A DNA stretch of 8,177 nucleotides from Planctomycetota bacterium (GTDB taxonomy: Bacteria; Planctomycetota; Phycisphaerae; Phycisphaerales; Phycisphaeraceae). The translations under genes were made by a program, and so were the position numbers. The stretch is from NCBI GenBank assembly GCA_029267795.1, contig JAJUHR010000066.1, positions 1 through 8,177 on the forward strand. The letters are read 5' to 3'. Below the pieces are notes generated by a model that had not been told where the DNA came from, did no database searches, and worked only from the letters and a program-made list of their open reading frames with translations. Of the stretch, positions 1 through 5,804 are shown in pieces (position 1 is the stretch's first letter; each line of letters opens with the position of its first letter).

Positions 1-119
1 ACACAATTTATTCACAGGACTCGCGCCCTGAACCGGGGCATCAAAGGCCTCAAAGATCAAAATTCAGCCCGGGATATTATCGGTCGGAGGCAGGGAATCG
101 GATCACAACTCGGTCGTGG

Positions 120-1163
120 CTAAAGCACGCAGTCGTTGTTGGGCAGGGGCTCAGCGATGCGCAGGCCCGCACGTTGCATCAGGATCAAGGCGGTGTTGAA
201 CATCGCCCACGACTCGATTGCGAACGGCAAGAAGCCCAAGAAGCCCAACCAGGGCATCTCGAAGTAGCGATAGTTTTCGAAAGCTCCGAGGAAGGGCAGT
301 CGGTAAGTCCATTTGGCAGCTGCCCAGTAGTTCCAGAACTCCCAGAGCAAGCCCGAGGTGGCGCCGCCGGCCATCAGGGCCAGCGTCCGCCCCCACCGGC
401 CGGCTTGCCAGTCCCCGATCACGCTCGGGCCGCCCAGCCAGTGGTTCAAAGGGTCCAGCACCAGCAACATGCCGAGCCAGAGCGTCAGATTGGCGATCGG
501 ATCGCGGGCGAAGAAGGGGTAAGCGGCGAAGGCGGCACCCAGGAGCACGATGGCGATCTGTACGGCCAAGGGCAACCGGAAAGACCCTGTCCGGACGCGA
601 CGCAGGCCCCAATGCTGATAGGCGTGGGCTGCCAGGAGCATGCCCGGCGTGATCGCGGCGAAGGCGACGAAATAGCCCACGTAACGCTGGATGGGGTTGG
701 GCGGCAGGCCCTGATAGCGCCAGGCGTCCATGAACGCGAAATTGATCCAATCGAAATAACACCAGGACAAGATGCTGATTAGGCAGACGGCGACGAAGCG
801 GTTCGGGCGGGTGCGGATCGGGCACAGTTGTAAGTCGCGGCGACGCCTGGCCCAGAGAGCCATCGCTCCATCCAGCGCCAGCAGGTAGCCGGCCCAGCAC
901 AAGCTGGTCATGTCCTGGGCGACCCAATGGGCCAGGGCGCCCAGGGCACTTGGCGGGGGTGAGGTGGGCTGCTCGGCCGATGCGGCGCCGGGTGTCGCCT
1001 GGCGGGCTGCGACGTCGATCCATAAGAGGGCCTCGCTGGCGACGATGATGCTCAGGCCCGCCAGCAAGGTCAGGGTCGCGCCGCGGTGATGGGGCAATGG
1101 CGGTGCAGCGGTGGCGGTATTCTCGGCCCCTAAGGCTGGGCGTTTAGAAGCTGCGGAGATCAC
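120..1163 (-). CDS. Uncharacterised eight-helix integral membrane protein
   Basis: The 347-residue protein has about eight hydrophobic segments, near residues 30-48, 86-105, 123-145, 160-181, 199-218, 225-243, 259-280 and 305-330, so it should sit in the cytoplasmic membrane. There is no cleavable signal peptide; residues 1-28 and 50-80 are Ala/Pro-rich and probably disordered. The distinctive part is the last third: WEFWNYW at 274-280, an aromatic KWTY, then FEMP at 301-304 and a glutamate (E317) inside the last helix. I recall this WEFWNYWA...KW.Y...EMP...GFLGF..FA.E pattern from hypothetical membrane proteins of several phyla, but I know no assigned function. Glutamates in such helices also occur in lycopene-cyclase-type proteins, which is only a loose analogy. 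The start is a GTG with no good Shine-Dalgarno, and no in-frame ATG occurs before residue 85, so the N-terminus is uncertain. The gene is divergent from the nagB-like gene, with about 70 bases between the two starts. Its codons favour GCC and GGC, unlike the GCG/GGG-rich plus-strand genes. Confidence 0.8.
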   Translation of the reverse strand: MISAASKRPALGAENTATAAPPLPHHRGATLTLLAGLSIIVASEALLWIDVAARQATPGAASAEQPTSPPPSALGALAHWVAQDMTSLCWAGYLLALDGAMALWARRRRDLQLCPIRTRPNRFVAVCLISILSWCYFDWINFAFMDAWRYQGLPPNPIQRYVGYFVAFAAITPGMLLAAHAYQHWGLRRVRTGSFRLPLAVQIAIVLLGAAFAAYPFFARDPIANLTLWLGMLLVLDPLNHWLGGPSVIGDWQAGRWGRTLALMAGGATSGLLWEFWNYWAAAKWTYRLPFLGAFENYRYFEMPWLGFLGFLPFAIESWAMFNTALILMQRAGLRIAEPLPNNDCVL

Positions 1164-1219
1164 GCATCAAAGGTTATCAAACTCGGGGCGATTCGTGTCG
1201 ATGAACCGTGCGAAGTGTC

Positions 1220-1225
1220 GAGGAG
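1220..1225 (+). promoter_or_regulatory. Ribosome binding site of the nagB-like gene
   Basis: The purine run GAGGAG lies nine bases before the ATG at 1235. It decides the start: the upstream in-frame GTG at 1208 would place this site inside the coding sequence and has no comparable site of its own. Confidence 0.6.
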
Positions 1226-1234
1226 TCAAGCGAT

Positions 1235-3247
1235 ATGATCAGTGCGCTGAAAACGGTTTCCGAGGAGTCTGCGGCGGAGCTGGGCATGACGATCGAGGTC
1301 GATCCGAAGGTAATGACGCAACGGGAGAAAGTGCCCTGCCGGGTGTTCGAGCGGTTCGAGGAGGCTTCGCAGGCGGCGGCGCAGCAGATTGCCAGCCTGA
1401 TCCGGGAGCGCGCCCGCGCGGGGCAAGCGTGCGTGCTGGGGCTGACGACCGGGTCGGCGGCGGTCGGGGTTTACAGCGAGCTAGTGCGGATGCACCGGCA
1501 GCAGGGGTTGTCGTTCCGGAACGTGGTGGCGTTCAACCTGGACGAATACTTCCCGATGCGGCCGAACGAGCTGCAGAGCTACGCCCGGTTCATGCGGGAG
1601 CACCTGTTCGACCACGTGGATATCGCGGCTCAGAACGTGCACATCCCGGACGGGACGTTGCCGGTGGAGCGGGTGTACGAGCATTGCCGGGCGTACGAGC
1701 AGGCGATTCAGGAGGCGGGGGGGATCGACCTGCAGTTGCTGGAGATCGGGCGCACGGGGCACCTGGGGTTCAACGAGCCGGGTTCGGGGAAGGACAGCCG
1801 GACGCGGCTGATCCGTCTGGACCGTGTGACGCGGATGGCGGCGGCGAGCGATTTCTTCGGGGACGAGAACGTGCCTCGACGCGGGATCACGATGGGGATT
1901 GGCACAATCCTGGAGGCGCGGCGACTGCTGATGCTGGCGTTTGGGGACGACCGGGCGGCGATCGTGGCGCAGGCGGTGGAGGGGCCGGTGACCGCCAGCG
2001 TGCCGGCGAGTTTTTTGCAGCAGCACCCGCAGGCCCAGGTGTTTCTGGATCGCTCGGCGGCGGCGGCGCTGACGCGGTACGCCATCCCGTGGGTGCTGGG
2101 GCCGGTGCAGTGGGACGCGAAGCTGATTCGGCGGGCGGCGATCTGGCTGGCGCGCAAGCTGGGCAAGCCGATCCTGAAGCTGACCGACGAGGACTACAAC
2201 GAGGCGGGTTTGCAGGACTTACTGGCGGAGCACGGGCCGGCGGACGAGATCAACCTGATGGTGTTCCGGACGATGCAGGGGACAATCACGGGCTGGCCGG
2301 GGGGCAAGCCGGCTGAGGCGCAGCGGCCGCGGGACTTGGTGCGGCCGGGCGGGCACATCTTCCCCAAGCGGGTGCTGATCTTTTCGCCCCACCCGGACGA
2401 CGACGTGATCTCCATGGGTGGGACGCTGATCCGCCTGGCGGACCAGGGGCACGAGGTACACGTGGCGTACCAGGTCTCGGGGAACATCGCGGTGTTCGAC
2501 GACGACGCGATCAACTTCACGGACTTCGCCGCGGAGTTCAACCGGCTGTTCGGGATCGACCGCGAGCGCTCCTCGACGGTGGAGAAGCACATCGAGGCGG
2601 CGCTGAAGAACAAACAGCCCGGACAGGCAGATTCCGAGGAGGTACGGAAGATCAAGGGTTTGATCCGGCGGACGGAGGCACGGGCGGCGGGGCGCTACTG
2701 CGGGGTGCCCGAGGAGCGATTGCACTTTTTGGACATGCCGTTCTACGAGACCGGTGTGGTGCGGAAAAAGCCATTGAGCGAGCAGGACGTGGGGCTGATC
2801 GCGGAGTTGCTGGAGAGGGTTCAGCCGCATCAGATCTACGCGGCCGGCGACCTGTCGGACCCACACGGGACGCACCGGGTGTGTCTGGAGGCGATCTTCC
2901 GGGCGATCGACCGGGTCAAGCAGCAGGGGTGGTTCAAGGATTGCGAGGTGTGGCTGTACCGGGGGGCTTGGCAGGAGTGGGGTGTGGAGCAGATCGACAT
3001 GGCGGTGCCGCTGGCGCCGCGCGAGCTGATACGCAAGCGCAACGCGATCTTCAAGCACAAGTCGCAAAAGGATCGGGCGCTTTACCCCGGGACGGACCAG
3101 CGCGAGTTCTGGCAGCGCGCGGAAGACCGCAACCGGGCGACGGCGAAGCTGTACGACCAGCTGGGGCTGGCGGAGTACGAGGCGATCGAGGGGTTCGTGC
3201 GGTGGGTGCCGCCGGGCGAGTCGAGCAGTACGGCTAACAAGTCGTGA
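1235..3247 (+). CDS. nagB: NagB-like glucosamine-6-phosphate deaminase domain fused to PIG-L/LmbE deacetylase
   Basis: The 670-residue cytoplasmic protein has two enzyme domains. Residues 1 to about 300 are NagB-like: the phosphate loop LGLTTGSAA, FNLDEY with D103 (E. coli Asp72), QSYARFM, GHLGFNEP with H176 and E181 (His143 and Glu148), then SRTR. The usual NDGH is RTGH here, so E. coli Asp141 becomes T174. Residues from about 378 on form a PIG-L/LmbE metal-dependent deacetylase: FSPHPDDD with H386, D388 and D389, and DPHGTH (542-547), which supplies the second histidine group. A conserved linker includes GKPILKL and ITGWPGGKP. This matches the long family usually called glucosamine-6-phosphate deaminase-like protein, about 650 residues and best known from Bacteroidetes. 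Known chemistry suggests deacetylation of an N-acetylglucosamine derivative coupled to isomerisation/deamination of GlcN6P to fructose-6-phosphate; that coupling is an inference. The start is ATG 1235 with a good Shine-Dalgarno; GTG 1208 (679 residues) is the alternative. The gene is complete and appears monocistronic. Confidence 0.93.
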   Translation: MISALKTVSEESAAELGMTIEVDPKVMTQREKVPCRVFERFEEASQAAAQQIASLIRERARAGQACVLGLTTGSAAVGVYSELVRMHRQQGLSFRNVVAFNLDEYFPMRPNELQSYARFMREHLFDHVDIAAQNVHIPDGTLPVERVYEHCRAYEQAIQEAGGIDLQLLEIGRTGHLGFNEPGSGKDSRTRLIRLDRVTRMAAASDFFGDENVPRRGITMGIGTILEARRLLMLAFGDDRAAIVAQAVEGPVTASVPASFLQQHPQAQVFLDRSAAAALTRYAIPWVLGPVQWDAKLIRRAAIWLARKLGKPILKLTDEDYNEAGLQDLLAEHGPADEINLMVFRTMQGTITGWPGGKPAEAQRPRDLVRPGGHIFPKRVLIFSPHPDDDVISMGGTLIRLADQGHEVHVAYQVSGNIAVFDDDAINFTDFAAEFNRLFGIDRERSSTVEKHIEAALKNKQPGQADSEEVRKIKGLIRRTEARAAGRYCGVPEERLHFLDMPFYETGVVRKKPLSEQDVGLIAELLERVQPHQIYAAGDLSDPHGTHRVCLEAIFRAIDRVKQQGWFKDCEVWLYRGAWQEWGVEQIDMAVPLAPRELIRKRNAIFKHKSQKDRALYPGTDQREFWQRAEDRNRATAKLYDQLGLAEYEAIEGFVRWVPPGESSSTANKS

Positions 3248-3303
3248 CGGTGGCGTTGCCGCTGAGGGCTCCGATACTCTGAATTATTTGTGGAAAAGCC
3301 GGG

Positions 3304-3328
3304 CGCGAGGCGGACAGGCCGCGTTTTT
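3304..3328 (+). terminator. Possible intrinsic terminator of the nagB-like gene
   Basis: Bases 3304-3306 plus 3309-3311 pair with 3318-3323 (CGC, GA bulge, GGC against GCCGCG) around a six-base loop, followed directly by five T. It lies 57 bases after the nagB-like stop codon. The stem is only six pairs with a bulge, so this is moderate evidence. Confidence 0.45.
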
Positions 3329-3371
3329 GAGTCTCCAGACGGGGTGCTAGGGCACGAACGTTGCACGGAGA

Positions 3372-3400
3372 TTGGTGATTTGCGAATCCGCGCCTAGAAT
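3372..3400 (+). promoter_or_regulatory. Candidate sigma-70-type promoter for a non-coding RNA
   Basis: TTGGTG (3372-3377), a 17-base spacer and TAGAAT (3395-3400) give a good -10 and a weak -35 hexamer. Transcription would begin near 3407, just upstream of the long nested RNA helix. A perfect TTGACA occurs at 3411-3416, but no -10 lies at a suitable distance from it. Confidence 0.4.
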
Positions 3401-3406
3401 TGCTGC

Positions 3407-3650
3407 GTAATTGACAAGTGAAGAACGCTCCCCGTCGGCGGGCGGAAAAGTGTTGATATTTGCTCGAACCGATAAGTACCCCATGGGAGCCGCGCCAGGC
3501 GCGAAGGTCAAGCCACCCCTGAGTGGAAGGCCGGGACGACCCAGCAACGCACCCACCTCGACTTGGGGTTCGAGCAAACCCTCTTCTTCGGTCCGCAGGG
3601 ACGGGGTTTTAATATATAAAGGGCTCGCCGCACGGCGGGCCTTTTTTATT
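3407..3650 (+). ncRNA. Candidate structured non-coding RNA, unknown family
   Basis: No believable reading frame occupies this stretch, but nested colinear inverted repeats do. CCCCGTC 3430-3436 pairs with GACGGGG 3600-3606. GCGGA 3442-3446 pairs with TCCGC 3592-3596. After a roughly symmetric 12 x 13 base bubble, a perfect 12-bp helix pairs 3459-3470 with 3567-3578. AAGT 3474-3477 then pairs with ACTT 3561-3564, and TGGG 3484-3487 with CCCA 3552-3555. At the tip are three small hairpins: 3491-3503; 3506-3532, with an A-rich internal loop; and 3533-3542. A candidate promoter precedes it and a strong intrinsic terminator at 3619-3650 follows, so it looks like its own transcription unit. The core of about 180 bases with a large bubble in a rod recalls 6S RNA, but I do not see enough conserved sequence to call it that. 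It does not show RNase P, tmRNA or SRP RNA signatures. An alternative is a long regulatory leader of cysE that ends in an attenuator. The exact ends are estimates. Confidence 0.55.
3619..3650 (+). terminator. Strong intrinsic terminator
   Basis: Bases 3619-3629 pair with 3634-3644 around a GCAC loop, giving eleven pairs including two G-U, and the T run extends over 3642-3647. It ends the candidate non-coding RNA. The opposite strand has only an A/T-mixed tail, so it is mainly a plus-strand terminator. Its tail TTTTTTATTGG recurs in the terminator at 5713-5745. Confidence 0.85.
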
Positions 3651-3661
3651 GGTGGGTCTGA

Positions 3662-3802
3662 GCGTTTTTTGTTTGGGTGTGCCGGTCTTTCGATTGTGAA
3701 TCGAGCGTAGCTGGAGCAGAGCGTAGCGATGCCCCTGGGTAGGACGTGGTGTCGCTCCGCCCCATCCCAGCTTTGTTCGCGATACACCCAAGTGAAAAAC
3801 GC
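3662..3802 (+). promoter_or_regulatory. Structured cysE leader or palindromic element with 20-bp closing helix
   Basis: Bases 3662-3681 pair with 3783-3802 without a gap. Sixteen pairs are Watson-Crick and four are wobbles (3670-3672 with 3792-3794, and 3681 with 3783). Those wobbles form only in plus-strand RNA; on the minus strand they become A/C mismatches. Inside are a perfect 6-bp hairpin (3690-3695/3699-3704) and a helix 3709-3714/3767-3772. A competing pairing of 3735-3739 with 3766-3770 would exclude that helix. The 3' arm ends four bases before the AGGA ribosome binding site of cysE, so the structure could affect translation. It matches no riboswitch class I recognise. A MITE or REP-like dispersed repeat is the main alternative, since terminal inverted repeats of about 19 bases enclose 103 bases; I see no target-site duplication. 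Confidence 0.5.
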
Positions 3803-3805
3803 CAT

Positions 3806-3809
3806 AGGA
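3806..3809 (+). promoter_or_regulatory. Ribosome binding site of cysE
   Basis: AGGA lies seven bases before the ATG at 3817, supporting that start. It sits just beyond the 3' arm of the upstream RNA helix. Confidence 0.55.
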
Positions 3810-3816
3810 TGTTCGC

Positions 3817-4845
3817 ATGGATGGCAACCGACATCGCTCGACTCCCCTGGCTGACCTGGTGAAGCGGATCGTCGATAGCTACCGCGCTTACCCCGTCACG
3901 CATCACCTGGATGCGATGTTCCTGCCCAATCGAGAGAGGACGATCGAGATCATCGAGTTGCTTAGGCGGCTGATGTTCCCTGGGTTCTTCGACGAGCAGA
4001 GGCTGACGTCGGACACGATCCAGTACCACGTAGGCGACCTGCTAAACCAAGTGCGTGACCGGTTGTACGCCCAGGTGCGTGAGGCGCTGCGGTACGAGCA
4101 GCTCGGGACGCGGAGCCGGCGGGGGCAGGCGCGGGCGGGGGCTGAGGACCGCGCCGGCCGGGAGGCGGCCCACGACACCGACGAGCGGGCGCACCGGATC
4201 ACGATGGCGTTCCTGGAGCGGACCCCGGAGTTGCGACGGCTGCTGAGCCTGGACGTGGAGGCGGCGTTCGAGGGGGACCCGGCGGCGTCGAACACCGACG
4301 AGACGATCTTCTGCTACCCCGGGGTGGACGCGATCTTTACCCACCGGGTGGCTCACGAATTGTGGAAGCTGAAGGTGCCGCTGCTGCCGCGGATCATGAG
4401 CGAGTACGCGCACAACGAGACGGGGATCGACATCCATCCGGGGGCGACGATCGGGGAGTCGTTCTTCATCGATCACGGGACAGGCGTGGTGATCGGGGAA
4501 ACGGCGCAGATCGGCAACCGGGTGAAGTTGTACCAGGGGGTGACGCTGGGGGCGCTGTCGACCAAAGGCGGCCAGGCGTGGCGTGGGCGCAAGCGTCACC
4601 CGACGATCGAGGACGACGTGACGATTTACGCGGGGGCGATCATCCTCGGTGGCGAGACGGTGATCGGGAAGGGCTCGGTGATCGGGGGGTCGGTGTTTTT
4701 GACGCAGTCGGTGCCGGCGTACCACACGGTGTCGATGAAGCCGCCGGAGTTGCGGGTGAGCGTACGGCGAGCGAAGGGCAAGCGTGGCGCGGTCCAGGAG
4801 GAGCCGGCCGGCGGACCACCCGGGGTCTACGACGTCGGGCTGTGA
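3817..4845 (+). CDS. cysE: Serine O-acetyltransferase
   Basis: This 342-residue cytoplasmic enzyme transfers acetyl from acetyl-CoA to L-serine, giving O-acetylserine for cysteine synthesis. Residues 1 to about 195 are the helical N-terminal domain. From about 200 the hexapeptide-repeat left-handed beta-helix follows, with IDIHPGATIG, FFIDHGTGVVIGE and KRHPTIEDD. Catalytic and serine-binding residues line up with E. coli CysE: D154 (Asp92), D205 (Asp143), D219-H220 (Asp157-His158) and R260-H261 (Arg192-His193). The first three spacings are identical to E. coli. The last is six residues longer because of the loop LSTKGGQAWRGRK, a form typical of the EpsC-type branch. Residues about 97-130 are an Arg/Ala/Gly-rich, charged low-complexity stretch. 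The C-terminus ends in VGL rather than the Ile-terminated tail by which E. coli CysE docks on CysK, so that complex may be absent or altered. The start is supported by the AGGA site. No cysteine synthase gene is nearby, and the gene seems transcribed alone. Confidence 0.94.
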   Translation: MDGNRHRSTPLADLVKRIVDSYRAYPVTHHLDAMFLPNRERTIEIIELLRRLMFPGFFDEQRLTSDTIQYHVGDLLNQVRDRLYAQVREALRYEQLGTRSRRGQARAGAEDRAGREAAHDTDERAHRITMAFLERTPELRRLLSLDVEAAFEGDPAASNTDETIFCYPGVDAIFTHRVAHELWKLKVPLLPRIMSEYAHNETGIDIHPGATIGESFFIDHGTGVVIGETAQIGNRVKLYQGVTLGALSTKGGQAWRGRKRHPTIEDDVTIYAGAIILGGETVIGKGSVIGGSVFLTQSVPAYHTVSMKPPELRVSVRRAKGKRGAVQEEPAGGPPGVYDVGL

Positions 4846-4869
4846 GGTGGGATGGGGTGGAGTGGGGTT

Positions 4870-4913
4870 TGCCGGTGGGCGATGGTTATCCGGACGCGGC
4901 CGCCCATTGGGCA
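4870..4913 (+). other. Hairpin downstream of cysE
   Basis: Bases 4870-4881 pair with 4901-4913, giving about twelve pairs including two G-U and one bulged base, around a 19-base loop. It begins 24 bases after the cysE stop. No T run follows, so it is not a standard intrinsic terminator; it may stabilise the transcript 3' end or be chance in G-rich sequence. Confidence 0.35.
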
Positions 4914-4940
4914 GCCCCGTAGGCGCCTTTGTGTGATGAT

Positions 4941-4972
4941 TTGACGCGTCGGCGGCGGGTGGGGCATATCAT
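4941..4972 (+). promoter_or_regulatory. Weak candidate promoter of the LON-domain gene
   Basis: TTGACG (4941-4946) and TATCAT (4967-4972) resemble -35 and -10 hexamers, but the 20-base spacer is long. A start point seven bases after the -10 would fall at about 4979, giving an almost leaderless message for the ATG at 4982, which also lacks a nearby Shine-Dalgarno. Confidence 0.25.
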
Positions 4973-4981
4973 TGATTTAGC

Positions 4982-5671
4982 ATGATCGAGAAGTTACGGA
5001 TCGATTTCGGCCAGCCGATTCCGCTGTTTCCCCTGCCGAATTGCGTGCTGCTCCCCCACGCGACGGTTCCGCTACACATCTTTGAGGACCGTTACTGTCG
5101 GATGACCAAGGACGCGTTGGATTCGCACGGTCTGATCGCCATGGCGCTGTTCGAGGGGTCGGACTGGAAGAACAACTACCACGGCAGGCCGACGCTGAGG
5201 CGGCACGTGTGCGTGGGATACATCATCCGGCACGAGCGGGTGTGTCACAACCAGTACAACCTGTTGCTGCAAGGGGTTTGCCGGGCGCGGATCCGCGAAG
5301 AGGTGGAGTTCGAGCCTTATCGCAAGGCGCTGCTGGAGCCGACGGAGCTGAACCCGCCGATGGAGATCGACGTGAGCCAGGAGCGGCGGCGGCTGGAGCG
5401 GTTGCTGGCGGACCCGGTGCTGCGGCAGCTGGCGTCGGTCAGCGCGATCCACAACTGGCTCAGCGCGGAGATCCCGACGATGGCGCTGGTGGACCTGGCG
5501 ATCATGATGGTCTGTTCGAACGTAGAGCAACGGTACGCGATGCTCGCGGAGCCGGACAGCCGGGAGCGGCTGGCGTGGCTGGCGAAGATGCTACAGCAGA
5601 CGCGGCACACGCTGACGGTGGCCGAGCGGTTCCGCCCGCCGGAGGTGGCGGACGGGGTTCACCTGAATTGA
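4982..5671 (+). CDS. Stand-alone LON substrate-binding domain protein
   Basis: This 229-residue protein matches only the N-terminal (PUA-like plus helical) domain of Lon protease. The hallmark is near the start: IPLFPLPNCVLLPHATVPLH followed by IFEDRYCRMTKDAL. A strand GYIIRHE, the NLLLQGVCRARI strand and a helical second half with ERRRLERLL follow. There is no AAA+ ATPase, Walker motif or Ser-Lys protease domain, and the stop at 5669-5671 is followed within 75 bases by a good terminator, so this is a natural short form and not a broken lon gene. Such proteins are widespread and mostly uncharacterised; binding of unfolded or degron-bearing protein is inferred from the Lon domain. No signal peptide or membrane segment is seen. 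The ATG has no convincing Shine-Dalgarno within 15 bases. It lies 136 bases after cysE and 133 before the helicase gene, with a terminator in the second gap, so it is probably monocistronic. Confidence 0.9.
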   Translation: MIEKLRIDFGQPIPLFPLPNCVLLPHATVPLHIFEDRYCRMTKDALDSHGLIAMALFEGSDWKNNYHGRPTLRRHVCVGYIIRHERVCHNQYNLLLQGVCRARIREEVEFEPYRKALLEPTELNPPMEIDVSQERRRLERLLADPVLRQLASVSAIHNWLSAEIPTMALVDLAIMMVCSNVEQRYAMLAEPDSRERLAWLAKMLQQTRHTLTVAERFRPPEVADGVHLN

Positions 5672-5712
5672 CTGGGGGGTCGGGGATAGGTGAGGGGGCG
5701 AAGACCGTGGAT

Positions 5713-5745
5713 CCGCGGGGCGGCGCCCGCGGCTGTTTTTTTATT
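5713..5745 (+). terminator. Intrinsic terminator of the LON-domain gene
   Basis: CCGCGGG 5713-5719 pairs perfectly with CCCGCGG 5726-5732 around a six-base loop, followed by CTG and a run of seven T (5736-5742). It lies 41 bases after the stop codon. Confidence 0.8.
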
Positions 5746-5804
5746 GGGGGCGGGTTCGGGTGGCTCCCCACGGGCGGGGGCGTTGCGGCTAAACTTGGGT
5801 CGTG

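Noticed and set aside
1111..2316. Plus-strand open frame overlapping the nagB-like gene in another frame
   Set aside because: The translation is Gly/Ala/Arg-rich and lacks motifs; the NagB motifs lie in the other frame.
3411..3416. Perfect TTGACA hexamer
   Set aside because: The bases 15-19 positions downstream are GC-rich with no -10-like hexamer, so the pair at 3372-3400 is the better promoter candidate.
3529..3546. Resemblance to a cobalamin riboswitch segment (CCGGGACGACCC)
   Set aside because: Only one short segment is similar; the other conserved boxes and their order are absent, and neither neighbouring gene fits B12 control.
3411..3710. 99-codon plus-strand open frame from a TTG
   Set aside because: It has no Shine-Dalgarno, runs straight through the strong terminator hairpin and its composition is low in structure; the nested RNA helices explain the sequence better.
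3347..3805. 152-codon minus-strand open frame with a plausible-looking N-terminus
   Set aside because: It lies across both RNA-structured elements and the terminator, and its translation shows no domain. The wobble pattern at 3662-3802 points to function on the other strand. A spurious small hypothetical protein is the likely annotation error here.
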